From positions 18,767 to 82,766 of the forward strand of contig JXTB01000328.1 in assembly GCA_002914805.1 (NCBI GenBank): DNA of 64,000 bases, given 5' to 3'. The stretch comes from Parasponia andersonii. Lineage: Eukaryota; Streptophyta; Magnoliopsida; Rosales; Cannabaceae. The position numbers were made by a program, and so were the translations under genes. This document shows positions 21,390 through 32,502 of the stretch, piece after piece; within the stretch, counting starts at the first letter, position 1; each line of letters opens with the position of its first letter. The notes beneath the pieces were generated by a model. The model ran no database searches and was not told the origin of the DNA. It saw nothing but the letters and a program-made list of their open reading frames with translations.

Positions 21390-24300
21390 TGTAACACCCT
21401 CTATATCCTCCTACTACTAGTGAAAATTTATTAACTTTCTATTTTTAAGGCGTTACTTTTGGAAGATAATCCTGTAATTGTTTTTCCAAAATACGGGCCA
21501 ATTCGAACTTTTTATTTTCTTTAAAACTCTATGGATAGTTGACTTTACTTACATACATGATCAATATATATATATATATTACAAAACGAAACGTAGTAAA
21601 TAGTTTCTAAAACAAAATTAACTAAAAATAACTTCATTGAGAGACTGCAAAACATCCCAAAATACACAAACTAGCCCCCCCCACAAGTGGTCAAAATATC
21701 CATATGTACAATTCTAAGGTTGGGCCTCTACTTCAACTCACAAGCTCATGCTGTCATCTCAATCATTACCTGCAACACAAGACTATAATGAGCTACAGCT
21801 CAGTAAGTAAAGTAATGGATGCTCAATGACATGAATTAAATGTATGATCATGTTTGCTTAAATGTTTTGGTATAAATAATTTCCTTTAGACTCTTCCCTG
21901 TCTTATGCCCACTGTCTGGTTCAGCACTGTGTTTGCAGGGCTTCCTAAATTAATGATATCCCATGGGTTCTCCTCCCACTGGCTCTTACCACAGTGGGGC
22001 TCGTTACTAACCTTATTCCATTGTTATCCCGTCGAGCTCAAGAGATAAGGCGGCCCGAGACTATAGTTTAGTTTATTATATAACTTAGAGGTGGAATATT
22101 GTGGCAAACCTTCTGACTAATCCTGTCACACTTGCCCTCTCCTGGGGCTGCCACTCTGAAACTGTACATATTTATCCCGCTTCCCCCTAACAGTGACACA
22201 AAACCTTCTGAAAGTTACATTGTCTTTACTTCTCTATGATAAAATAGTTTTACACAATAATACTAAGGCATTTCATATAACATATTACCCTTCTTAAACT
22301 TTTTCGTAAAATATTTATGGTTATATGGTATACATAATAATACCACACCAAAATTACCAAGTATATATATGCTGAAATCGAAATGCCAATGGTCATACTC
22401 ATAACCAGAATAAATACAAAACATGGAAACATAATAAATACTTAAAGCACATAATTCTTGTGTTGCAGTTGAGTACTTTACTTACCTCGTGCCCTGAATA
22501 GAAATGAATTGTGGAAAGAGTCAATATCCTCTAGAGATTGGTGTGCTATTTACCTATCATAGTTTACTGTTATTCAAAATGCACATTTTGCCAAAAGAAT
22601 GCATCACGATACTCGAACAATACCGAAATCAGAATTTTTACGAAATTAGGAAACTTGATCTTAAAATGACTCAGAAGTATATAAATCACTTAAGGTACTT
22701 GGCAGTCAATAAGTAGCATTGAAAAACTGTTCAAAGGTATTGAAATATGAGTGCTAGTTCATTAGCACAAAAATGATCCAAAATGGCACATAATTTTGTA
22801 AAACTAGTCCATTTGCTCCTAAATGGTGCCATTTCATTTTAAAAATATTTGGACAGCACCTGCCCTATTTTTAAGATGTTTCCACATGATTAAAATCATG
22901 GTTTTAAACCTACAATAGCAATTAGAAATCTCAATTTCCCACATATACACATAGAGAGGATCACTTAGAACAATCTAAGTGTACTTGAATTCTTTTTCAG
23001 TCTCAATAAGTTTAAAACCACTTTTACACTTGTGTGTCATCACAAGCAGCCACCAAATGACTGTAATAGACAATAGGATCAATAAGATATACAATCCAAA
23101 TTTATGAAATCAGATTACAAACATCGAAAACTTAATCTATTACACATAAAAATACTTAACTCCATAAATAGCAAACTTTGGGGCTTTAGGTTTAACTTTA
23201 ATTCTCCACTTAAATTTTATGTTTCTAGCGATATATAAGGGTTCCTAGGATAATTATTCATCAAATAATAGCTTAGGTTTAAGAGCTGAAATAAAGGAAA
23301 CTCACTACAAATTCAAAATCCTACTTAAACCTTACCTTGACTAGTTTGAGTCTTTGTTAGACTTCTTGCCTTCTATCTCCACCAAACTGATACCCAAGGC
23401 TTAGAAATAGAGTTTTGAACTTAAGAGGACCTGAAGAAACCAATATTTAAGTGGGAACAAATAGAGAATTGAAATTAAAGGACAAGACCTAGAAAGAAGA
23501 ACTTAGTAAAGTTACCTTGACTAGTTTTGGTCTATCTGGCTTTCTAGAGCTCCAATTTAAGTTCTACAACTTGGAAGCTCTTGGATATGGCTAAGAGGTG
23601 TTGAGAGAAGTGTAGGAAGGTGTTGGAGAGGCTCAGGTCATGGCTGGAGAGAAAGGGAAAGCAAATGACCAGATTTGGTCAAAAAGTGATACTTAATGCC
23701 TAAGAAATGGCATAACTTAAATTCTAAGGGGAATTGTGGGTATTTTGCTCATTGCTTTACATGTGTCCAGCTCTAAAACATCCTTGACATAGTCCACGTT
23801 GCTGGTCATTCCTATACACCCAAGTGTAGCCAAAGTTGGTGAATCCTAGCTTAGGAAGTGAAATCTAGTCATACTTTGACTTATGATCCTATATGGCCAT
23901 TCTTATTGTAATTTGGTGGATCCTAGCCCCATAACCAATTATTAAACATAAAAATCAGTCAATTACACTCCAATTAACATGGCAAACATAGTATTAGCAC
24001 TTAATTATTAGAATGCACAAAAACGACATTACGCGATTAAGCTTAATCTAAACTAGCTTAGTGCAACTAAATACGAATTAGTGTCCTTAATGCCATCTCA
24101 TGCTTACCTGGAGCCGACAAATAAAATGCTATAAATAAGTCCTAGACATTGAATTAAGCCTATTTGACGTGTTAAATACACAGTGAATTTGGCTCCGAAG
24201 TACATAAAAATTGCATTTTACTGAAAAACTACTATTTGACCAAGTTATTAATAAGTATGATCTTAATACATGTGCACATAGTATTAGTTTCATAATTATA

Positions 24301-24530
24301 TTTTTTTTTCTTTTAGCACACTGAGCTCTCTCTCAGAGGGTATTGAAACTTTACATTGCATCGGGACACTTCGACAATCATTAGTATAATAACATGTATG
24401 TAATTGCACATAACATAAGGAATGAGCATATTTTTATGAAACTAGTATTAATAACTTCTAGATGCCTAATATGCAATTAGGACATGTATATTATTGGCTC
24501 TCTTAACTATGTGAGGAGCTGGATGTCACA
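21390..24530 (-). repeat. B 3' LTR (3141 bp)
   Basis: Plus-strand ends TGTAACACCC and GGATGTCACA. Read on the minus strand it contains GAGAGAGAGCTC near 24320-24340 and a pyrimidine-rich likely leader around 23580-23680. A donor-like ACGAG|GTAAGT is at 22480-22490, TTACTTACTGAGCT with a GAGCT/AGCTC hairpin at 21790-21801, and an acceptor-like TTGCAG at 21770-21775. Other donor-like AAGGTAA sites occur near 23335 and 23513. No coding sequence is seen in it. Confidence 0.85.
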
Positions 24531-24550
24531 ATCCCCTACTCCTTATAAAA
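24531..24550 (-). other. Polypurine tract of B
   Basis: The minus strand reads AAGGAGTAGGGGAT immediately before the LTR start TGTGACATCC. Confidence 0.7.
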
Positions 24551-24570
24551 ATTTCGTCCTCTAAATTTAC

Positions 24571-27500
24571 TTACCCAAATAATTCTAGATACTTGATCCT
24601 CATTTCATCCTCTCTCTCCCAAGTTGCTTCTTCTACTGCGAAATTTCTCCATAAGACTTTAACTAGTGGAATTTTCTTGTTTCTCAATTCTTTTTCCTTT
24701 TTTTCAAGTATCTGTACTAGTTGTTCCTCATATGTCAAATCCCGATTTAGTTCTAGTGGCTCATAACTCAACAGATGGGAGGTGTCTGAAACATACTTCC
24801 TTAATAAAGAGATATGGAAGACATTATGTACGCTTGACAATGACGGGGGGGTAAAGCAAGTCTATAAGCTACATTTCCAATCCTTTCAAGGATCTTAAAA
24901 GGTCCAATAAATCTGGGACTCAACTTTCCTTTCTTTCCAAATCTCATCACTCCTTTCATTGGTGCTACTTTTAAAAATACCATGTCCCCTACACCAAATT
25001 CTACATCTCTTCCCATTGGATCAGCGTATTTCTTCTGTCGACTCTATGTAGCCACCATTATTTTTCTTATCTTTTCTATTGCATCAGTTGTTTCTTTGAC
25101 TAACTCTGGGTCAAGATACTTCTTTTCTCCCATTTCATCCCAATGGATAGGAGATCGACACTTTCTGCCATATAACATTTCATATGGAGCTACACCAATT
25201 GTTGCCTGATAACTGTTATTATAGGCAAACTCAACCAATGGCAGGTATTTACTCCACATTCCTTGGAAATCTAAAACACATGCTCTTAACATATCCTCCG
25301 AGGTCTGAATTGTCCTTTCAGTTTGTCCATCTGTTGGAGGCCGAAAAGCTGTACTAAACTTCAATTTGGTTCCCATGGCCTTATGCAAACTCTCCCAAAA
25401 CTTTGAAGTGAATCGCGGATCCCGATCTGAAATAATTGAAACTAGTACACCATGTAATCTCACAATTTCTTGAATATATAGTTCTGCAAATTGATCCATA
25501 GTGTATGTCATGCGCACAAGAAAAAAGTGTGCTGACTTTGTGTATCTGTCTACTATAACCCAAATGGCATCATGTTGTTTCGACGTTCTAGGTAATCCAA
25601 CTATAAAGTCCATAGTAATTTCTTCCCACTTCCATTCTGGAATCTGTAGTGCTTGTAGTAGACTAGCAGGTCTCTGGTGTTCAGCTTTAATCTGTTGACA
25701 TGTGAGACACTTAGCTACAAACTCTATCCTTTTTCATTCCAGGCCACCAATAGTACATTTTTAAATCATTATACATCTTTGTAGTTCCTGGATGCAAGGA
25801 ATACGGTGTAGTGTGAGCTTCTATAAGAATTTCTTTCTTGAGTCCTTTGTCATTTGGGACACATAATCTGTCTTTAAACCTCATAGTCCCATTAACCGAG
25901 ATACTAAAATCGGTGGTCTTTCTATCTTCCACTTCACCTTTCTGTTTTAACAAATACAGATCTGTAAGTTGACCCTGTTTAATTCGTTCTAGCAATGTTA
26001 ACTAAAGTGTCATTGTTGCCAATTTACCAACGATGATCTCAATTTGTGCTCTACACATATCTTCCTCGAGTGGCTTTGATAATCACCTTAGAATTGATAA
26101 ACTACTCGGTGATTTTCTACTCAGTGCATCGGCCACAACATTTGCTTTCCCTAGATGATACAAAATCTCACAATCATAGTCCTTTACCAGCTCTAACCAT
26201 TGTCTTTGTCTCATGTTTAATTCCTTCTGTGTGAAAAAGTACTTGAGGTTCTTATGGTCAGCATATATTTCACAGTGTTCCCCATACAGATAATGTCTCC
26301 AAATCTTGAGAGCAAATGAGTAGGATATTTTTGCTCATAGTCTTTCAATTGTTTGGAGGCATAACTATTATCTTACCATGCTGTATTGGCACACACCCCA
26401 ATCTTTTCTTTGACACGTCGCTATAAATTACAAAGTTTCTTGATCCAGACAGAATAATGAGTATTGGGGCTTAAATCAATTTTTGTTTCAACTCTTGAAA
26501 ACTTTTCTCACAAGCCTCAGTCCATTCAAATTTTTTATTCTTCCTAGTGAGTTGTGTGAGAGGTATAGTTATCCTAGAAAATCCCTCAACAAATCTTCTA
26601 TAGTAGCCCGCTAGTCCTAGGAAACTTCGTACCTCAGAAGCATTATTCGATCTTGACCACTTACTAACTGCTTCAATCTTTGCTGGATCCACTGAAATAC
26701 CTTCACTAGAAACTATATGATCCAAAAAGACAACATTCTCAAGCCAGAATTCACACTTTTAAACTTGGCATAAAGTTGCTTATCCTTCAACTTCTGTAAT
26801 GTAAGTCTCAAATGCTCCTCATGTTCATTTTTTGACCGTGAATAAACTAGAATGTCATCAATGAACACTATTACAAACTGATCTTGATAATCTTTACAAA
26901 CTCTATTCATCATATCCATAAAGGCTGCTGGGGCATTGGTCAATCCAAATGGCATTACCAAGAATTCATAATTGCTGTATCGGGTCCGAAAGACTGTTTT
27001 AGGCACATCTTCTTCTCTAATTTTCAGCTGATGGTATCCAGATCTGAAGTCAATCTTGGAAAATACAGCTAAACCTTGTAATTGGTCAAACAAATCATCA
27101 ATCCTGGGAAGTGGGTACTTATTATTAATTGTCACTTTATTTAACTCTCTGTAATCAATACACATCTGCATTGTACCATCTTTCTTCTTGACAAACAAAA
27201 CTGGAGCGCCCCATGGTGAATAGCTAGGTCTAATGAAATTTTTGTCTAAAAGTTCCTATAATTGTGCCTTCAGTTCTTTCAACTCTGCAGGTGCCACTCT
27301 ATAGGGTGCCTTCGATATTGGTGCAGTATCAGGTAATGATTCAGTAACGAACTCAATTTCCCCATCTGGTGGTAATCCTGGTAATTCTTCTGGAAACACT
27401 TCTAAGAAATCTCTAACAATCGGTACATATTCAGGTCTCAATTGCTGTTCCATAGAAGTATCTATTACGTTGGCTAAATACCATGAACAACCATTGTGCA

Positions 27501-27930
27501 ACAATTTCTTCGCCTTCAAAGCAGAGATAATAGGTACATTAGTTTTCTGTGGAGTACCGATGAAAATAAACTGAGCCTCTTTAGAAGGTTGGAAAATTAC
27601 TCTTTTCTTTCCATAGTCAATAGTAGCATTATACTTGGAAAGCCAATCCATACCGAGTATTAGCTCATATTCCTGCATTTCCAATATCACAAGATCCACA
27701 AATAGCTCTCTACCATCTATCTATAATGGAACTCCTTTTAGCCACTGATCTGAATATAATATTTCCCCTAATGGTAACGCCGTACTAAATACCTCTAGCA
27801 GCTAATCAGGGGGTCTACCCAATATCCTCACATATGTTATGGATGCAAATGAATGTGTGGCACCAGAATCTATTAATGCATGCATAGGTATTTCAGCGAT
27901 AAGAATCTCACCTGAAACAACCGAAGGGTC
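24571..27930 (-). pseudogene. pol: B pol remnant (PR-RT-RNase H-INT-chromodomain)
   Basis: Minus-strand order: protease DSGATHSF near 27860 with LGMDWLSKY near 27640; RT about 27300-26760 with [11 protein letters not shown] near 26855; RNase H about 26450-26120. Then come integrase with SDRDPRF near 25420 and TDGQTERT near 25320, GPFKILERIG near 24890, and a chromodomain-like end with TWEREDEM near 24605. It differs from A at many residues, so it is a separate family. No intron is seen at the gag-protease junction. Broken, about eight interruptions. Confidence 0.86.
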
Positions 27931-29028
27931 TGCGTCTGCGTTAGCGTGAGTAAGTGCAAACACCCTAGCATTGGTCTTCCTAGGTTCTTCTTTCTTCTGC
28001 TCATTCTTCCATAATGGGAACTCTCTTATTAAATGACCTTCCTTACCACATTTATAACAAACTGTGGTATGAGCTATGCACTCTCTAGGATGGTTCTTAC
28101 TGCATTTTTCACATCGTGGCCACTATTGTCTCCTTTGTTGTCCACTCTATTGTCTGCTGTTGAATCTCTTGTTTTGTTCTAACCCACCTTGGAAAAATTG
28201 ACCTATTTGTTTATTGTCATTGAAACAACCCGCATTGAGCTGGAAATCTATACGAGGAAAACTGGTAGAAGCTCTAGCTTTTAATATCTTCTCCGCTCAA
28301 TGTTCAGCTCGTAAATCTTTCTCTACAGCCTTTCCATAAGAAATTGGCCCTGTAAGTCCCATGTCAACATCTCTAGCAAGCTCTGGCTTAAGTCCCCCCA
28401 TAAAGCGAGTGACTCTAGTGACATCATTAGGGACTATGTCTGAAGCGAACCTTGCTAACTGATCGAATTTTCTCACATATTCAGCCACTGAAAGGTTACC
28501 CTGTTGTAACTTACTAAACGCATTCACCTTTGTGGCCAATACTGCAGTATTGTAATATTTCACGTTGAAAACAAATTGAAATTCTATCCATGTCATTTGA
28601 GAAGTGTCTCTGGTTTGCCTAATCACATCCCACCATATACGTGCATCTTTCTTTAACATATAAACAACACAATAAACTTTCTCCCTTTCACTAAGCTGCA
28701 TAAAGTCAAAAATTATTTCCAACAAACATTTCCATTCTTCTACATCGAGTGGATCTGTAGTACCCTCAAATACTGGCGGGTGTTGTTTCCTAAACCGTTC
28801 ATACAGTGGTTCAAGAGGGTAAAATGCAGCAGGGGCTTATGGTGGAGGTGGTGGTGGTGGTGGTTGTGTGTTAGGTGGAATCTGTCTTTCCTCTTGTTGT
28901 TGTAACAGCCTCTCAATTTGTTCTGCCTGCCTACGGACCATCTCGCCGAGTTCTGCTAACTCCTGTGTATGTCTCTCAGGGGTAGAACCCTCAGTCGCTC
29001 TAGATGTTTAACCTCGACTGGCAGCCAT
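27931..29028 (-). pseudogene. gag: B gag remnant
   Basis: Minus-strand gag from the ATG at 29028. It has a coiled-coil-like glutamine/glutamate-rich front (about 28990-28890), then a run of proline codons (GGT repeats near 28843-28865). The capsid-like domain follows (FEGTTDPLDVEEW near 28740; WW motif near 28630). A CCHC zinc knuckle lies near 28030-28080. The proline run is a trinucleotide repeat and may vary in length. Broken, a few interruptions. Confidence 0.8.
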
Positions 29029-29184
29029 TTCTATGCTCCTTATCCGGGTAAAGATTAGGCAATCATAAACATGAAGCATGCAACAAATATAAATTAATGC
29101 ATATAAAATACTTACTTGTGAGCTGAGTGATTCCCTTCCTCGATATACACATATGGACGGTCTATAGAAACGATTTAAACCTCC

Positions 29185-29196
29185 GCTCTGATACCA
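29185..29196 (-). other. Primer-binding site of B (initiator tRNA-Met)
   Basis: Minus-strand TGGTATCAGAGC, three bases from the LTR end at 29200. Confidence 0.87.
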
Positions 29197-29199
29197 ACT

Positions 29200-32100
29200 T
29201 GTAACGCCCTCTTTAACCTCCTCCTACTAGTGGAAATTTATTAACTTTCTATTTACAAGGTGTTATTTTTGGAAGATAATCCTATCATTGTTTTTCCAAA
29301 ATAAGGGCCAATTCGAACTTTTTATTTTCTTTAAAACTCTATGGATAGCTAACTTTACTTTCATACATGATCAGTATACACATATATTACAAAACGAAAC
29401 GTAGTAAGGGGGTACTAAAAAAATGAACTAAAAATAACTTCATTAAGAGACTGCAAAACATCCCAAAATACACAAACTAGGCCCCCCACAAGTGGTCAAA
29501 ATATCCATATGTACAACACCAAGGTTGGGCCTCTACTTCAACTCACAAGCTCATGCAGTCATCCTAATCATTACCTGCAACACAAGACAATAATAAGCTA
29601 CAGCTCAGTAAGTAAAGTAATGGATGACATGTTGCTCAATGACATAAATTAAATGTACGATCGTGCTTGCTTAAATGTTTCGGTATAAATAATTTCCTTT
29701 AGACTCTTCCCTATCTTGTGCCCACTGTCTGGTTCAGCACTGTGCCTGCAGGGCTTCCTAAATTAATGATATGCCATGGGTTGTCCTCCCACTGGCTCTT
29801 ACCACAGTGGGGCTCGTTAGTAACCTTATTACATCGTTACCCTGTCGAGCTCAAGAGATAAGGCAGCCTGAGACTGTAGTTTAGTCTATTATATAACTTG
29901 GAGGAGGAATATTGTGGCAAACCTTTTGACTAATCCTGTCACACTTGCCCCTCTCCTGGGGCTGCCACTCTGAAACTATAAATATTTATCCCGCTTCCCC
30001 ATAACAATAATACAAAACCTTCTGAAAGTTACTTGGTCTTAACTTCTCTATGATAAAATAATTTTACACAATAATACTAAGGCATTTCATAAATCACATT
30101 ACCCTTCTTAAACTTTTTCATAAAATATGCATGGTTATATGGTGTACATAATAATGCCACACCAAAATTACCAAGCATATTTATGTTGAAATCGAAACGC
30201 CAATGATCATACTCATAACCAGAATAAATGCAAAACATGGAAATATAATAGATACTTATATAGCACATAATTCTTATATTGCAGTTGAGTACTTTACTTA
30301 CCTCGTGTTCTGAGTAGAAATGAATTGTGGAAAGGGTCAATATCCTCTAGAAATTGGTGTGCTATTCACCTAACATAGTTTACTGTCATTCAAAATGCAC
30401 ATTTTGCCAAAAGAATGCATCAAGATACTCGAACAATACCGAAATCAGAATTTTCACGAAATCAGGAAACTTGATCTTAAAATGACTGAGAAATATATAA
30501 ATCACTTAAGGTACTTGGCAGTCAATAAGTAGCATTGAAAAACTGTTCTAAGGTATTAAAATATGAATGCTAGTTCTTTAGCACAAAAATGATCCGAAAT
30601 GGCACATAATTTTGTAAAACTAGTCCATTTTCTCCTAAATGGTGCCATTTCATTTTAAAAATATTTGGACAGCACCTCCCCTATTTTTAGGATGTTCCCA
30701 CATGATTAAAATCATGGTTTTAAACCTGCAATAGTAATTAGAAATCCAAATTCCCCCATATACACATCAAGCGGATCACTTAGAACTATCTAAGTGCACT
30801 TGAACTCTTTTTCGGTTTCAACAAGTTTAAAACCACTTTTACACTTGTGTGTCATCACAAGCAGCCACCAAATGAGTGTAATAGACAATAGGATCAATAA
30901 GATATACAATCCGAATTTAAGAAATCAGATTACAAACATAGAAAACTTAATCTATTACACAAAAAAACACTTAACTCCATAAATTGCAAACTTTGGGGCT
31001 TTAGGTTTAACTTTAATCCTCCACGTAAATTTTATGTTTTCAGCAATATATGAGGGTTCCTAGGACCATTAGTCATCAAATAATAGCATAGGTTTAAGAG
31101 CTGAAATAAAGGAAATTCACTACAAATTCAAAATCCAACATAAACCTCATCTTAACTAGTTTGAGTCTTCGCTAGTGTTCTTGCCTTCTATCTCCACCAA
31201 CTGATTTCCAAGGCTTAGAAATAGATTTTTGGACTTAAAAAAACCTGAAGAAACCTTTGTTTAAGTGGAAACAAGTAGAGAATTGAAATTAAAGGACAAG
31301 ACCTAGAAAGAAGAACTTAGTAGAGCTACCTTGTCTAGTTTTGGTCTATCTTGCTTTCTAGAGCTCCAATTTGAGTTCTACCACTTGGAAACTCTTGGAT
31401 ATGGGTAAGAGGAGTTGAGAGAAGTGTAGGAAGGTGTTGGAGAGGCTCTGGTCGTGGCTGGAGAGAAAGGGAAAGCAAATGACCAGATTTGGTCTAAAAG
31501 TTATACTTAATGACTAAGAAATGGCATAACTTAAATTCTAAGGGGTATTTTGGGTATTTTGTTCATTACTTTCCATGTGTCAAGCTCTAAAACATCCTTA
31601 GCATAGTGACCACGTTGCTGGTCACTCCTATATACCCAAGTGTAGCCAAAGTTGGTGAATCCTATCTTAGAAAGTGAAATCTAGTCATACTTTGACTTAT
31701 GATGCTATATGGCCAATCTTATTATAATTTGGTGGAACCTAGCCCCATAACCAATCATTAAATATAAAGTAAGTCAATTAGACTCCAATTAATAATACAA
31801 CATAGTATCAATGCCAAATTAATAGAATGCACAAAATTGACACTACGCGATTAAGCTGAATCTAAGCTAGCTTAGTGCAACAAAATACCAATTAGTGTCG
31901 TCAATGCCACCTCGTGCTTACCTGGAGCGGACAAATAAAATGCTATAAATAAGTCCTAGACATTGAATTAAGCCTATTTGACGTGTTAAACACACAGTGA
32001 ATTTGGCTCCGAAGTACGTGAAAATTGTATTTTACCGAAAAACTACTATTTGACCAAGTTATCAACAAGTGCGATCTTAATACATGTGCACATAGTATTA

Positions 32101-32344
32101 GTTTTATAATTATATTTTTTGTTCTTTTAGCACACCGAGCTCTCTCTCAGAGGGTATTGAAACTTTAGACTGCATCGGGACACTTCGACAATCATTAGTA
32201 TAATAACATGTATGTAATTGCACATAACATAAGGAATGAGCATGTTTTTATGAAACTAGTATTAATGACTTCTAGATGCCTAATATGCAATTAGAACATG
32301 TTTATTATTGGCTCTCTTAATTATGTGAGGAGCTAGATGTCACA
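29200..32344 (-). repeat. B 5' LTR (3145 bp)
   Basis: Partner of 21390-24530, within 4 bases of its length, with plus-strand ends TGTAACGCCC and AGATGTCACA. It carries the same donor-like GTAAGT (30296-30301), hairpin (29595-29606) and acceptor-like TTGCAG (29575-29580). The 61 to 89-codon open frames inside it lie in LTR sequence and are not considered genes. Confidence 0.85.
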
Positions 32345-32502
32345 GGCTAAGGGTCAAACTAGTGAGCGAAGGGATGATAAGACAAGTACTACTAAAAATG
32401 AGATGAACAAGGATGTTATTATAGGAAGGTTGACAGAGTTGTTTAAGACACAAGTAAGACAGCTAGAAAGGGAGGAAAGGTGTGGAGATCAAACACTACC
32501 AC
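32345..32502 (+). pseudogene. gag: G gag, first piece
   Basis: Polar, charged coding-like stretch on the plus strand (VIIGRLTELFKTQVRQLERE) between element B and a solo LTR. Ty3 gag sequence resumes beyond that LTR at 36202 on the same strand, so this looks like the front part of the same gag region, split by insertion. Family not identified. Fragment; broken by insertions. Confidence 0.55.

Larger units (their letters stand above)
21390..32344 (-). mobile_element. Ty3 chromovirus B, with both LTRs (10.96 kb)
   Basis: Minus-strand element with two long LTRs (21390-24530 and 29200-32344), primer-binding site, gag, pol with chromodomain-like end, and polypurine tract, in normal order. Stretches of the two LTRs compared by eye are about 90-94% identical, suggesting an insertion some 3 million years old at 1.3e-8 per site per year. 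It looks structurally whole but is coding-dead, with about ten interruptions. The 5 bases outside the two ends do not match (GAATA and GGCTA), so the ends may have been exchanged by recombination. Confidence 0.88.

Noticed and set aside
22504-22716. A 70-codon frame in the B LTR, with shadows near 30077-30340
   Set aside because: LTR sequence; the paired LTR does not keep the same frame open.
28843-28865. GGT trinucleotide run as a regulatory microsatellite
   Set aside because: It encodes a proline run in B gag; low-complexity coding is enough to explain it.
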